A stretch of 64,000 bases of DNA, taken from the NCBI RefSeq assembly GCF_001421505.1, contig NZ_LMKL01000006.1:186001-250000 (forward strand), read 5' to 3'. This stretch comes from Sphingomonas sp. Leaf17. GTDB taxonomy: Bacteria; Pseudomonadota; Alphaproteobacteria; Sphingomonadales; Sphingomonadaceae. The notes under the pieces are model-generated. The model was not told the DNA's origin and did no database searches. It saw only the letters and a list, made by a program, of their open reading frames with translations. Shown in pieces: positions 38,472-47,376 of this stretch. How positions within the stretch are numbered: position 1 is the stretch's first letter; each line of letters opens with the position of its first letter. The translations under genes and the position numbers were made by a program.

Positions 38472-39053
38472 ATGAAGACCACGCTGATTATCGCGCTGTC
38501 GCTCACCGCGGCCGCACCGGCATTCGCCCAGACACAGACCGCTCCGGCCCAGACAGCACCGGCCCAGACCGCTCCAGCCCAGCCCGCGACCGGCACAGCG
38601 GCGACCGCTACGGCCGCGACGCCCACCGTCGGCGCTACCGTGTACGACCCGGCCGGCACCCCCGCCGGCACCATCAAGACCGTCGACGCCGCGTCAGTGC
38701 TGATCTCGACCGGCACCAACGACGTGGCCGTGCCGATGTCGGCGATCGGGTCGTCGCCAAAGGGCGTGACCGTCAGCCTGACCCGCGCACAGCTTGATGC
38801 CGCCGCCACCGAGGCAAAGGCCGCCGCAGCCGCGCAGGTGAAGGCCCAGCTCGTTCCCGGCACCTCGGTCAGCAGCCTGAATGGGGGCGCGGTTCTCGGC
38901 ACGATCAAGTCGGCCGATGCCGAATTCGTCACGTTGACCACCCCCAAGGGTGACGTGAAGCTGCCCGTCACCGGCTTTGCCGCCGGTCCGAACGGCGTGA
39001 TCCTGGGCCTGACCGCCGCGCAGTTCGACGCCGTCGTCTCGGGCGCGAAGTAA
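38472..39053 (+). CDS. Secreted protein with duplicated beta domain
   Basis: The 193-residue product has a signal peptide (1-19), a linker of AQTAP repeats, and two similar segments: VGATVYDPAGTPAGTIKTVDAASVLISTGTNDVAVPMSAI and a later PGTSVSSLNGGAVLGTIKSADAEFVTLTTPKGDVKLPVTGF region. Each segment resembles a PRC-barrel-like or SH3-like strand set (V..V....G..lG.i....). No named family or catalytic residues are seen. AAAGGG precedes the start. I infer a small periplasmic protein, probably binding or structural. Confidence 0.75.
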   Translation: MKTTLIIALSLTAAAPAFAQTQTAPAQTAPAQTAPAQPATGTAATATAATPTVGATVYDPAGTPAGTIKTVDAASVLISTGTNDVAVPMSAIGSSPKGVTVSLTRAQLDAAATEAKAAAAAQVKAQLVPGTSVSSLNGGAVLGTIKSADAEFVTLTTPKGDVKLPVTGFAAGPNGVILGLTAAQFDAVVSGAK

Positions 39054-39057
39054 ACGA

Positions 39058-39088
39058 ACGGCCCTGCCCTCTTGGGGGCGGGGCCGAC
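39058..39088 (+). terminator. GC-rich hairpin after the secreted-protein gene
   Basis: CGGCCCTGCCC and GGGCGGGGCCG pair with one mismatch around a short loop, 5 bases after the stop codon. There is no T-run, so it is only a possible terminator. Confidence 0.35.
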
Positions 39089-39139
39089 ACGGACGTAGAG
39101 CGACGCCCTGTCGGTGCGTTTTGCCGGCACGGTGGAAAA

Positions 39140-39216
39140 TGGTGCGCCCGGAGCGATTCGAACGCCCGGCCCTCAGATTCGTAGTCTGATGCTCTATCCA
39201 GCTGAGCTACGGGCGC
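39140..39216 (-). tRNA. tRNA-Arg (anticodon ACG)
   Basis: On the minus strand a 77-base cloverleaf begins GCGCCCGTAGCTCAG, has anticodon loop CTACGAA (ACG), a T-arm GGGCGTTCGAATCGCTC-like region, and an encoded ACCA end. The A34 is expected to become inosine and to read CGU, CGC and CGA codons. Confidence 0.96.
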
Positions 39217-39228
39217 ACAAAGCCCAAA

Positions 39229-39305
39229 TGGTGCACCCGACTGGATTCGAACCAGTGGCCCCTGCCTTCGGAGGGCAGTGCTCTATCCAGCTGAGCTACG
39301 GGTGC
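39229..39305 (-). tRNA. tRNA-Arg (anticodon CCG)
   Basis: On the minus strand GCACCCGTAGCTCAG starts a 77-base cloverleaf with anticodon loop CTCCGAA (CCG) and an encoded CCA. It lies 12 bases from tRNA-Arg(ACG) on the same strand, so both are probably cut from one precursor. It reads CGG, a frequent codon in this GC-rich sequence. Confidence 0.96.
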
Positions 39306-39357
39306 CCCTGGAGCGGCTCGCCTAGCAAAGCCGCGCCGGACACGCCAGCAGTTTTCG

Positions 39358-40005
39358 CTATTTGGCGGCCGGCTCGGGTGTCTTGGGCTTGTAGGCACAC
39401 AGGTCCGCCACCGGGCAGCGCCAGCATTCCGGTCGCCGCGCCTTGCAGATATAGCGGCCGTGCAGGATCAGCCAGTGATGCGCGTGCAGCCGGAACGGCT
39501 GTGGCGTCGCCCTGTCCAGCTTCAGTTCGACCGCCAGCGGCGTCTTGCCGCGCGCCAGACCGGTACGGTTGCCGACCCGGAAGATGTGGGTGTCGACCGC
39601 GAACGTCTCCGCGCCAAACGCCACGTTCATCACGACATTAGCGGTCTTGCGTCCGACGCCGGGCAGCGTTTCCAGCGCATCGCGGTCGTTGGGCACGATC
39701 CCGTCATACCGGTCGATCAGCGCCTGCGACAGCGCGATGACGTTCTTGGCCTTGGTATTGAACAGGCCGATCGTCCTGATATGTCCCTTCAGCGCGTCCT
39801 CGCCCAGCGCGACCATCTTTTCGGGCGTGTCGACCTCCGCGAACAGGGCGCGCGTCGCCTTGTTCACGCCGACATCGGTCGCCTGCGCCGACAACGCCAC
39901 CGCCACCAACAGGGTATAGGCATTAACCGATTCCAGCTCGGTTTCGGGATGCGGATTGTCGGCGGCGAGGCGCGCGTAGAATTCGGCGACGTCGGCCTTC
40001 TTCAC
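39358..40005 (-). CDS. nth: Endonuclease III
   Basis: This 215-residue base-excision repair enzyme has the helix-hairpin-helix [12 protein letters not shown] with catalytic K120, catalytic D138 in [10 protein letters not shown], and a C-terminal [4Fe-4S] cluster [18 protein letters not shown]120 and D138 have the same numbers as in E. coli Nth when the GTG at 40005 is used, which overlaps the dapB stop (GTGA). It removes oxidised pyrimidines and nicks abasic sites. Confidence 0.95.
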   Translation of the reverse strand: MKKADVAEFYARLAADNPHPETELESVNAYTLLVAVALSAQATDVGVNKATRALFAEVDTPEKMVALGEDALKGHIRTIGLFNTKAKNVIALSQALIDRYDGIVPNDRDALETLPGVGRKTANVVMNVAFGAETFAVDTHIFRVGNRTGLARGKTPLAVELKLDRATPQPFRLHAHHWLILHGRYICKARRPECWRCPVADLCAYKPKTPEPAAK

Positions 40006-40730
40006 AGCGCCAGCACATCGCCCATCGTGTAGCGCCCGGCTGGCTGGCCGACCAGCCACAGGGCCGCGCGCACCGCGCCCTTGGCAAAGATCGACCGGTC
40101 CTCGCCACGGTGGTTCAGCTCGATCCGTTCGCCCTCGCTGGCGAAGATCACGCTGTGGTCGCCGACCACCGACCCGCCGCGCAACGACGCGAAGCCGATC
40201 GTCCCTTCGCTGCGCGCACCGGTCAGGCCGGAACGGTCATCGACGCGCACTTCGGACAGCGTGGTCCCGCGCGCGGTCGCCGCCGCCTCACCCAGCAGGT
40301 TGGCGGTGCCCGAAGGCGCATCGACCTTGTGCCGGTGGTGCATCTCGACGATCTCGATATCCCAGTCGGCTCCCAGCCGGGCCGCGGCCTGCGCCACCAG
40401 TTCGCGCAGCAAGGTTACGCCGACCGAGGTATTGCCGGTCTGCAACACCGCGATATCGGCGGCGGCCGCGTCGATCGCGGCGTGATGGGCCGCACTCAGC
40501 CCGGTCGTGCCGATCACCATCGGCGTGCCCGCCGCCCGCGCCGCCGCCAGATGCGATTCCAGCGCGGACGGGGTCGAAAAGTCGACCAGCACGTCCGACA
40601 GCGCGGCCAGCGGGGCCGGATCGCCGCCGGCATCGACACCGCCGGACAGGTCGGCCCCGTGCAGTTCGATCGTGTCGGCGATCGCCCGACCCATCCGTCC
40701 TGCGCTGCCGTAGATACCGATCGCGGTCAT
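40002..40730 (-). CDS. dapB: 4-hydroxy-tetrahydrodipicolinate reductase
   Basis: The 242-residue enzyme has the N-terminal nucleotide-binding GIYGSAGRMGRAI and the catalytic/substrate motif EMHHRHKVDAPSGTA, with GFASLRGG and a terminal region typical of DapB. It reduces 4-hydroxy-tetrahydrodipicolinate with NAD(P)H in lysine and diaminopimelate synthesis. It is about 25 residues shorter than the E. coli enzyme, as usual in alphaproteobacteria. The stop overlaps the nth start, so a dapB-nth operon is likely. Confidence 0.95.
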   Translation of the reverse strand: MTAIGIYGSAGRMGRAIADTIELHGADLSGGVDAGGDPAPLAALSDVLVDFSTPSALESHLAAARAAGTPMVIGTTGLSAAHHAAIDAAAADIAVLQTGNTSVGVTLLRELVAQAAARLGADWDIEIVEMHHRHKVDAPSGTANLLGEAAATARGTTLSEVRVDDRSGLTGARSEGTIGFASLRGGSVVGDHSVIFASEGERIELNHRGEDRSIFAKGAVRAALWLVGQPAGRYTMGDVLAL

Positions 40731-40915
40731 GAATACTCCCGTGGAATGCTGGTGAACTGTCAGGATCGAAGGCGACGCCGCGATGACAGAAGCGGGCGGT
40801 TCGCGACAGGCCTAATACCAACGGCTCGTCGTTTGTCGGCGCTCGACCCGCCCGGCCGGAACGGGGACGACGCCGGGCCGTTGGTTGCGGGATATTTCTG
40901 TCGAGGATCGTCATC

Positions 40916-41995
40916 ATGGCCCGCCCCATCGCCTACAGCCCCGCCCTCGAAACGCGGGAGCCCGACGAGACGGACACCAGCGTCGGCCTGCGCGAACAAC
41001 TGCACACGATCCTTGAAACCACGGCGAGCGATTACGGCCACGCCGTGCGATCGGTCCATGCGAAGGGTCATGCGCTGGTCGATGCACGGCTGGAGGTGCT
41101 GGACAACCTGCCGCCGGAACTGGCGCAGGGGCTGTTCGCGACGCCCGGTCGCCATGACGCGATCCTTCGTTTTTCGACCAATGCCGGCGACATCCTGACC
41201 GACAAGATCTCGCTGCCCCGCGGCGTGGCCATCAAGATCCTCGGCGTCGAGGGCGACAGGCTGCCCGGGTCGGAGGACAGCCGGGCACAGGATCTGCTGA
41301 TGATCAACGCGCCGGTCTTCGCCGCGCCGACCGCAAAGGCGTTCCTCGGCAACCTCAAGCTGCTGACCAAGACCACCGATCGCGCCGAAGGTGCAAAGGT
41401 CGCACTGTCCGCGCTGCTGCGCTGGACCGAAAAGGCCATCGAGGCCGTTGGCGGGGAGAGCGCGACGCTCAAGACCCTGGGGGGCGCCCCGCACGTCCAC
41501 CCGCTCGGCGAGCAGTATTTCACCGCCACCGCCTTTCGCTACGGCGACCATGTCGCCAAGCTGTCGCTGGTGCCGGTGTCGCCGTCACTTACCCGCTTCT
41601 CGGGCGAGGAGATCGCGATCGACGGCCGTGACGACGCGCTGCGCGAGGAGATTGATTCCGGCTTCGACCAGGGGGGAACCTGGGAGTTGCGCGTCCAGCT
41701 CTGCATCGACGCCGAGGCGATGCCGATCGAGGATGCAACGGTCGAATGGGATCAGGCCGCCAGCCCCTATGTCACCGTCGCCCGCCTGATCGCCGGGCCG
41801 CAGTCGACCTGGGCCGGCGACACGAGCATCGGGCGCGAGGATAGCTTGTCGTTCAGCCCATGGCATGGGCTGGCGGCGCACCAGCCGCTCGGGCGGATCA
41901 ACCGCGTCCGCAAGCCGGCCTATGAAATGTCGGCCGATTTTCGCGCGCGGGTCAATGGCTGTCCGATGCACGAACCGATGTCGCATGCGGATTGA
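40916..41995 (+). CDS. Catalase-family haem protein (SrpA/y4iL-like)
   Basis: This 359-residue protein is a shortened relative of haem catalases. Visible features are the N-terminal VRSVHAKGHAL with the distal histidine, RFSTNAGD, LPRGVAIKILGV, QDLLMINAPVF, and the C-terminal SPWHGLAAHQPLGRINRVRKPAYE. It lacks about 130 residues and the flavodoxin-like tail of large catalases. Members of this group can have catalase, peroxidase or hydroperoxide-related activities; some are plasmid SrpA proteins. Cytoplasmic. Its 3' end overlaps the opposite thioesterase gene by 44 bases. Confidence 0.85.
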   Translation: MARPIAYSPALETREPDETDTSVGLREQLHTILETTASDYGHAVRSVHAKGHALVDARLEVLDNLPPELAQGLFATPGRHDAILRFSTNAGDILTDKISLPRGVAIKILGVEGDRLPGSEDSRAQDLLMINAPVFAAPTAKAFLGNLKLLTKTTDRAEGAKVALSALLRWTEKAIEAVGGESATLKTLGGAPHVHPLGEQYFTATAFRYGDHVAKLSLVPVSPSLTRFSGEEIAIDGRDDALREEIDSGFDQGGTWELRVQLCIDAEAMPIEDATVEWDQAASPYVTVARLIAGPQSTWAGDTSIGREDSLSFSPWHGLAAHQPLGRINRVRKPAYEMSADFRARVNGCPMHEPMSHAD

Positions 41996-42395
41996 CCGAA
42001 GGGCGGCCAAGAAACGCCGCCGCAAGGTCGGGGCGGACCCGCAACAGCCGACCGGTCGCGCGGTCGATCAGCGCCCAGGTCGTCACCGCCTCCACCTTCA
42101 CCCGTCCATCGGCACCGACGAAGCGGACATGGCGATCGAAGCGCGCACCCTTGGGTGGTTCGGGTACCCAGGTTTCGCCGGTGACGGTTTCACCGGCGAC
42201 AACGTTGCCGCGATAGTCGATCGCATGCCGCGTCACGACCCAGGCATGCGCGGCGCGCTGGTCCTCGGTGGCGACGGCGTCCCAATGCGCGGTCGCGATC
42301 CGCTGGATCCACTGGACCCAGACCGCATTGTTGACGTGGCCCAGTTCGTCGATGTCGTCCGCGCCGGCGGTGATGGCAAGCGTGAAGCCCGTCAT
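41952..42395 (-). CDS. Acyl-CoA thioesterase (hotdog fold)
   Basis: The 147-residue product has the 4HBT-type active-site segment DIDELGHVNNAVWVQWI (Asp/His-x-Asn-Asn) and the KVEAVTTWALIDRATGR strand pair, as in YbgC/FadM-like thioesterases. It should hydrolyse acyl-CoA; chain length is unknown. The start MTGFTLAITAG at 42395 gives an ATGA overlap with the DedA stop. It is the last gene of an oligopeptidase-DedA-thioesterase operon. Confidence 0.85.
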   Translation of the reverse strand: MTGFTLAITAGADDIDELGHVNNAVWVQWIQRIATAHWDAVATEDQRAAHAWVVTRHAIDYRGNVVAGETVTGETWVPEPPKGARFDRHVRFVGADGRVKVEAVTTWALIDRATGRLLRVRPDLAAAFLGRPSVNPHATSVRASDSH

Positions 42396-42955
42396 CGCCC
42401 GCTGCGCCACCGCATCGCGCCCCGTATCGCCAAGCCGATCACCAGCAGACTGGCCGCCACGATCAGCAACGTCTGCCGATCCAGCCGAACCCGCCCGACC
42501 AGTTCGGCAAATCCTTCACCGAAAACATAGCCGATCGTCGCGAACAGCATGCCCCACAGCGCCGCCGCCAGCGCGTTCAGCGGCACGAACGTCGCGGTCG
42601 GAATATGGCTGGTGCCGACCGCGACCGGGCTGATCGTCCGCAAGCCATAGAGGAAGCGGAAACCGAGGATGAAGGCCCTAGGGTGCCGTTCCAGCGTCGT
42701 CAACGCCCGTGCGAAGGCCGGTCGCGCCGTCAGCCGCGCCACCCAGGCCGACTGGCGAAACCGCCGGCCGATCGTGAAGAATATCTGGTCGGAGGCGAAC
42801 GACCCCACCGCCGCCGCGACCATGACCAGCGGCAGTGACAACAGCCCCTGATGCGCCATCAGCCCGCCGATCACGACCGCCGTCTCGCCCTCGATCCCCG
42901 CCCCCAGCACCACCGCGAGCAGGCCATAGTCCGCGACGAAGGTCTCGATCGTCAC
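42392..42955 (-). CDS. DedA family membrane protein
   Basis: This 187-residue protein has the DedA signature: FVADYGLLAVVLGAGIEGETAVVIGG at the N-terminus, FTIGRRFRQSAW, and the FILGFRFLYGLRTISPVAVGTSHIP arginine-rich motif, then two membrane helices. DedA proteins are implicated in membrane homeostasis and in flipping undecaprenyl phosphate or phospholipids. The GTG start at 42955 overlaps the preceding stop (GTGA). Confidence 0.88.
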   Translation of the reverse strand: MTIETFVADYGLLAVVLGAGIEGETAVVIGGLMAHQGLLSLPLVMVAAAVGSFASDQIFFTIGRRFRQSAWVARLTARPAFARALTTLERHPRAFILGFRFLYGLRTISPVAVGTSHIPTATFVPLNALAAALWGMLFATIGYVFGEGFAELVGRVRLDRQTLLIVAASLLVIGLAIRGAMRWRSGR

Positions 42956-45006
42956 GCAGGCACGCCCAGTTGCCACAGGACGAAGGCATGCTCCTCTGCC
43001 GCTTCCCGCAGCGATTCGAACCGGCCGGACTTGCCGCCATGGCCCGCGCCCATATTGGTCTTCAGCAGCAGGATGTTGTCATCGGTCTTGGTGGCGCGCA
43101 GTTTCGCCGCCCACTTCGCCGGTTCCCAATACGTCACGCGCGGGTCGTTCAGCCCGCCCGAGATGAACATCGGCGGATAGGCCTGCGCCCGCACGTTGTC
43201 ATAGGGGCTGTAGCTGTGGATCAGGTCGAACGCGGCCTTGTCCTCGATCGGGTTGCCCCATTCGGGCCATTCGCCCGGCGTCAGCGGCAGGTCGGCATCC
43301 AGCATCGTATTCAGCACATCGACGAACGGCACGTCGGCGATGACTGCGCCCCACAGGTCGGGATCGGAATTGACGACCGCGCCCATCAGCTCGCCACCCG
43401 CCGATCGCCCGGCGATGGCGATCCGCCCCGCGCTGGTCCACCCGTCCGCCACCAGCCCGCGCGCGACATCGACGAAATCGTCGAACGTGTTGGTGCGCTT
43501 GGTCAGCTTGCCGTCGAGATACCATTGCTGGCCCAGATCGTCGCCGCCGCGGATATGCGCGATGGCGTAGGCGAAGCCGCGATCGAGCAGCGACAGCCGC
43601 CCGGTCGAGAAGCCCGGCGGAATCGCATAGCCATAGGCCCCATAGGCATAGAGGAACAACGGCCGGCTGCCGTCCTTCGGAAAATCCTTCGGATAGACGA
43701 TCGACACCGGGATCAGCGTGCCGTCGCGGGCCGTGATCTTCAGCCGTTCGGTGCGATAGCCGTCGGCGTCGTAACCGGACGGAATCTCCTGCACCTTCAG
43801 CGTGGTCAGTGCGCCGCTGGCGACGTCGTAATCATAGACGGTGCCCGGCGTGACCATCGATTCATAGCCGACGCGCAAGACCTCCATGTCATATTCGGGA
43901 TTGTCGCCAAGCCCGGCGTCATAGCTCGCCTCGGGAAACGCGATCCGCTTCGGCCTGCCGCCGTCGTATGAATGGATCTCGATCTGATCGAGGCCGTCCT
44001 CGCGCCCGTCGACGATGAAGAACTTCGCGTAGCACTCGACGCCGGTCATGTAGAAATGCTCGGACGGGCCGATCAGCTCGGTCCATTCGCCCGGCGTCTC
44101 GACGGGGGCGGTGACCAGCCGGAAGTTCGGATGCACGTCGTTGGTGTGGATGAACAGCGTCCCGTCATGCTCGTCCACGTCATATTCCCGCCCCTCCTTG
44201 CGTGCCGACACCAGCATCGGCGTCGCGAGCGGATCGTTGGCGGGCAGCAGATAGATTTCGGTCGTGACATGGTCGCCGGTCGACAGGACGATCCACTTGC
44301 GCGAACTCGTCTCGCCGACGCTGACACGGTAGCCCTCGTCCGCCTCGGTGAAGATCACGACGTCGTCGGTGACCGGCGTGTGCAGCCGGTGGAAACGCGC
44401 ATTGTCGGTCCGCCACTGGTCGTTGGCCAGGCCGTACAGGAAGCCACTGTCGTCGCCCGCCCAGACGATTTCGGACAACATGCCCGGAATCACCTCGGGC
44501 AGGTGCTCGCCGGTGGCCAGGTCCTTGACCCGCACCTCGAACCGCTCGCCACCGTCATCGTCGATCGCATAGGCCAGATAGCGCCCGGAATTGGACACGC
44601 TGAACGCGCCCAGCCGGAAATATTCGTGCCCCTCGGCCAGCGCCGGTTCGTCGAGCAGCAGCTCGTCCGCGCCACCCGAGACTGGCTTGCGCCACCATTT
44701 GCGATACTGGCCGCCGGTTTCGTACGCGGTCCAGTAATACCAGTCGCCGTCCTTCTGCGGCACGCTGGAATCGTCCTCCTTGATGCGCGCCTTCATCTCC
44801 TCGTACAACGTGTCGACGGCCGGTTTGTGCGGGGCCATCACACCCTCGAAATACGCGTTCTCCTCGGCGAGATAGGCGAGCACGTCGGCGTCCTCGATCT
44901 CCGGATAGTTCGGGTCTTTCAACCAAGCGTAAGGATCCTCGATCGTCACCCCGTGCGCGGTGAAGCTGTGCGGGCGGGTTTCGGCGCGTGGGGGAGTGTT
45001 CGTCAT
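42952..45006 (-). CDS. ptrB: Oligopeptidase B (S9 family)
   Basis: The 684-residue enzyme has an N-terminal seven-bladed propeller beginning HGVTIEDPYAWLKDPNYPE and a C-terminal alpha/beta-hydrolase with the catalytic serine in GRSAGGELMG, the aspartate in GLNDPRVTYWEPAKW, and the histidine in GAGHGGKSGR. The acidic substrate region fits oligopeptidase B, which cleaves after Arg or Lys in short peptides. It has no signal peptide and is cytoplasmic. First gene of a three-gene coupled operon. Confidence 0.93.
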   Translation of the reverse strand: MTNTPPRAETRPHSFTAHGVTIEDPYAWLKDPNYPEIEDADVLAYLAEENAYFEGVMAPHKPAVDTLYEEMKARIKEDDSSVPQKDGDWYYWTAYETGGQYRKWWRKPVSGGADELLLDEPALAEGHEYFRLGAFSVSNSGRYLAYAIDDDGGERFEVRVKDLATGEHLPEVIPGMLSEIVWAGDDSGFLYGLANDQWRTDNARFHRLHTPVTDDVVIFTEADEGYRVSVGETSSRKWIVLSTGDHVTTEIYLLPANDPLATPMLVSARKEGREYDVDEHDGTLFIHTNDVHPNFRLVTAPVETPGEWTELIGPSEHFYMTGVECYAKFFIVDGREDGLDQIEIHSYDGGRPKRIAFPEASYDAGLGDNPEYDMEVLRVGYESMVTPGTVYDYDVASGALTTLKVQEIPSGYDADGYRTERLKITARDGTLIPVSIVYPKDFPKDGSRPLFLYAYGAYGYAIPPGFSTGRLSLLDRGFAYAIAHIRGGDDLGQQWYLDGKLTKRTNTFDDFVDVARGLVADGWTSAGRIAIAGRSAGGELMGAVVNSDPDLWGAVIADVPFVDVLNTMLDADLPLTPGEWPEWGNPIEDKAAFDLIHSYSPYDNVRAQAYPPMFISGGLNDPRVTYWEPAKWAAKLRATKTDDNILLLKTNMGAGHGGKSGRFESLREAAEEHAFVLWQLGVPA

Positions 45007-45089
45007 GGCGTCGTCCTAGCCGGAGGGCGGGGTCGGCGTCGATACAATCCTCCCGGTAGGGGATGAGGTGCCCCAATCCTATCGTTGCT

Positions 45090-45113
45090 CCACCCCGGCG
45101 GAGGCCTGGGTGG
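45090..45113. repeat. Short palindrome, family A (degenerate)
   Basis: CCACCCCGGC and GCCTGGGTGG are complementary except for one base and match the element at 31372-31395. It lies in the divergent gap between the oligopeptidase and aminopeptidase genes. Confidence 0.6.
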
Positions 45114-45205
45114 TACGCACGTCTTGGAGTGGAAGCCCAACAAACCCCATTGCCGCCCTCCGCGCCGATCCGGTACGCCCCTCACCCAGAAACGGAGCCT
45201 GCCCC

Positions 45206-47008
45206 ATGTCCCCCTACCCCGCCCGCCTCGCTGCCCTTCGCGCCCACCTGTCCGGGCAGGAGCTGGACGGCTTCGTCGTGCCGCTGACGGACGAGCACAT
45301 GTCCGAATATGTCGGCGACTATGCGCAGCGGCTGGGCTGGCTGACCGGGTTCGGCGGATCGGCCGGATCAGCGGTCGTCCTGAAAACCCGCGCCGCGATC
45401 TTCACCGATGGCCGCTACACGTTGCAGGTCCGCGAACAGGTGTCGGCCGACGACTGGGACTATGTGCCGGTGCCGGCCACCAGCATCGCCGACTGGCTGG
45501 GCGCGCACGCCCGGGCCGGCGACCGGATCGGCTACGATCCGTGGCTGCACACGCGCGGCTGGGTGGCGGACGCGCAGGCCGCGCTCGCCGATCGTGGCGC
45601 GACTTTGGTCGCGGTCGAGGCCAACCCGATCGACGCGGTCTGGACCGACCGCCCCGCCCCGTCACCCGCACCGATGGCCGTCCATGACGACGCGCTGGCC
45701 GGTGCGTCATCGGCGCAGAAGCGGCAGGCGGTGGCTGAATGGCTGGCGGGCATCGAGGCAGACGCGGTCGTCCTGTCGGCGCTCGATTCGATCGCGTGGC
45801 TGCTGAACGTGCGCGGCGGCGACGTCGCGCACACGCCGGTGACCCTGTCCTACGCCATCGTCGGGCGTGACGGGACGACCGACCTGTTCGTCGCCCCGGA
45901 CAAGGTCGGCGACGCGGTCCACCAGCATCTTGGCAACGCCGTCCGGGTGCGTGACCGCGCCGACTTCGCATCCGCGCTGACGGGCTATGCGGGCCAGCGC
46001 GTCGCCGCCGATCCCGAACGCGCGGTCGCCGCGATCTTCGCCGCGCTGGAGCGTGACGGTGCGAAGGTCGTCGCCACGCGCGATCCCGTCGTGCTGGCCA
46101 AGGCGATCAAGAACCCGGCCGAGGTCGATGGCCACCGTGCGGCGTCGGTGCGCGACGGCGCGGCGCTGACCCGCTTCCTGCGCTGGGTCGAGGCGGAATG
46201 TCCCAAGGGCGGGCAGACCGAACTCTCCGCCGCCGCGCGCCTGCTTGCCTTGCGCGAGGAATCGGGGCTGCTGAAGGACGTATCGTTCAGCACCATTTCC
46301 GCCACCGGCGCGCATGGTGCCTCGCCACATTACCACGTCACCGAGGACTCGAACGCGCCGATCGAACTCGGCCAGCTTTTCCTGATCGATTCGGGCGGCC
46401 AATATGCCGACGGCACCACCGACGTGACGCGCGTGATGCCGATCGGCGACCCGACGCCGGAGATGCGCGACCGCTTCACCCGCGTTCTCAAGGGGCATAT
46501 CGGCCTGGCCACCGCGGTATTCCCCGACGGGACGCTTGGCGGGCACCTCGATGCGCTGGCACGACGACCGCTGTGGGAGGCGGGACTGGATTACGCCCAC
46601 GGCACCGGTCACGGCATCGGCGCCTATCTGGCGGTGCATGAAGGGCCGCAGCGGATCGCCGCGCCCAACTACCCCGGCGGCGGACCGATGGAACCCTTGC
46701 GCGCCGGCATGATACTGTCGAACGAGCCGGGATACTACAAGGCCGGCGAATACGGCATCCGCATCGAGAACCTCGTGCTGGTCGAGCCACGCGACATTCC
46801 GGGTGCGGACCGGGCGATGCTGGGGTTCGAGACGCTGACCTTCGCGCCGATCGAACGCACGCTGATCGACGCATCGCTGCTGACCCCAGCGGAGCGCGAC
46901 TGGCTCGACGCCTATCACGCGCGGGTGCTGGCGACGTTGGGACCGGTGCTGGATGCCGCCACCCGCGACTGGCTGACGGCGAAGTGCGCACCGATCGCGC
47001 ACGCCTGA
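45206..47008 (+). CDS. pepP: Xaa-Pro aminopeptidase (M24B)
   Basis: This 600-residue protein has two creatinase-like N-terminal domains and a C-terminal pita-bread metallopeptidase. Metal ligands are visible as D and D in LIDSGGQYADGTTDVTR, H in YAHGTGHGIGAYLAVHEGP, E in SNEPGYYKAGEYGIRIENL and E in the FAPIERTLID block. The three-domain form resembles human XPNPEP1 and removes N-terminal residues before proline. The start at 45206 is preceded by GGAG. Cytoplasmic. Confidence 0.93.
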   Translation: MSPYPARLAALRAHLSGQELDGFVVPLTDEHMSEYVGDYAQRLGWLTGFGGSAGSAVVLKTRAAIFTDGRYTLQVREQVSADDWDYVPVPATSIADWLGAHARAGDRIGYDPWLHTRGWVADAQAALADRGATLVAVEANPIDAVWTDRPAPSPAPMAVHDDALAGASSAQKRQAVAEWLAGIEADAVVLSALDSIAWLLNVRGGDVAHTPVTLSYAIVGRDGTTDLFVAPDKVGDAVHQHLGNAVRVRDRADFASALTGYAGQRVAADPERAVAAIFAALERDGAKVVATRDPVVLAKAIKNPAEVDGHRAASVRDGAALTRFLRWVEAECPKGGQTELSAAARLLALREESGLLKDVSFSTISATGAHGASPHYHVTEDSNAPIELGQLFLIDSGGQYADGTTDVTRVMPIGDPTPEMRDRFTRVLKGHIGLATAVFPDGTLGGHLDALARRPLWEAGLDYAHGTGHGIGAYLAVHEGPQRIAAPNYPGGGPMEPLRAGMILSNEPGYYKAGEYGIRIENLVLVEPRDIPGADRAMLGFETLTFAPIERTLIDASLLTPAERDWLDAYHARVLATLGPVLDAATRDWLTAKCAPIAHA

Positions 47009-47025
47009 GAACCGGCGGCGCGGGG

Positions 47026-47148
47026 TCAGTCCTTGTCGGGGTCTGGCACCGTCGCCGGTGCCTCACCCCGCGCCTGCGCCTTGCGCCGCCGGAGGTTCTG
47101 CCGAAGCGCCGCCGCCAGCCGCGCGGCCTTTTCTTCCTTTTCCGTCAT
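47026..47148 (-). CDS. Very small basic protein
   Basis: A 41-codon frame on the minus strand encodes MTEKEEKAARLAAALRQNLRRRKAQARG followed by an acidic tail EAPATVPDPDKD. The first 28 residues would be a strongly charged amphipathic helix. I recall similar 35-45-residue proteins in sphingomonads, without a known role. It lies between the aminopeptidase end and tRNA-Thr. The codon bias and sensible charge pattern support it; there is no biochemical clue. Confidence 0.6.
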   Translation of the reverse strand: MTEKEEKAARLAAALRQNLRRRKAQARGEAPATVPDPDKD

Positions 47149-47177
47149 ATCCCAAGCCTAAACCTGCATCGCCTGCC

Positions 47178-47206
47178 TTGACAATCTTTCCCGGGTCGTC
47201 TCTTAG
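47178..47206 (+). promoter_or_regulatory. Candidate promoter of tRNA-Thr
   Basis: TTGACA at 47178-47183, a 17-base spacer and TCTTAG at 47201-47206, ending 29 bases before the tRNA. The -35 is a perfect consensus match; the -10 is weak. Confidence 0.5.
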
Positions 47207-47235
47207 GCCCGCTCCACCGCTCGACGGTGGTGTGC

Positions 47236-47310
47236 GCTGCTGTAGCTCAGTGGTAGAGCGCGTCATTGGTAATGACGAGGTCGGGAGTTCAATCCTCCCC
47301 AGCAGCACCA
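47236..47310 (+). tRNA. tRNA-Thr (anticodon GGT)
   Basis: A 75-base cloverleaf: acceptor GCTGCTG/CAGCAGC, D-arm GCTC/GAGC, anticodon loop TTGGTAA (GGT), T-arm GGGAGTTCAATCCTCCC, discriminator A and encoded CCA. A T-run follows immediately. Confidence 0.97.
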
Positions 47311-47376
47311 TTTTTCCGATATCACGGCAATGCCACGGCCCGCCGGGCAAGGGGCGGTAATCCCCGCCGCCTGCGT

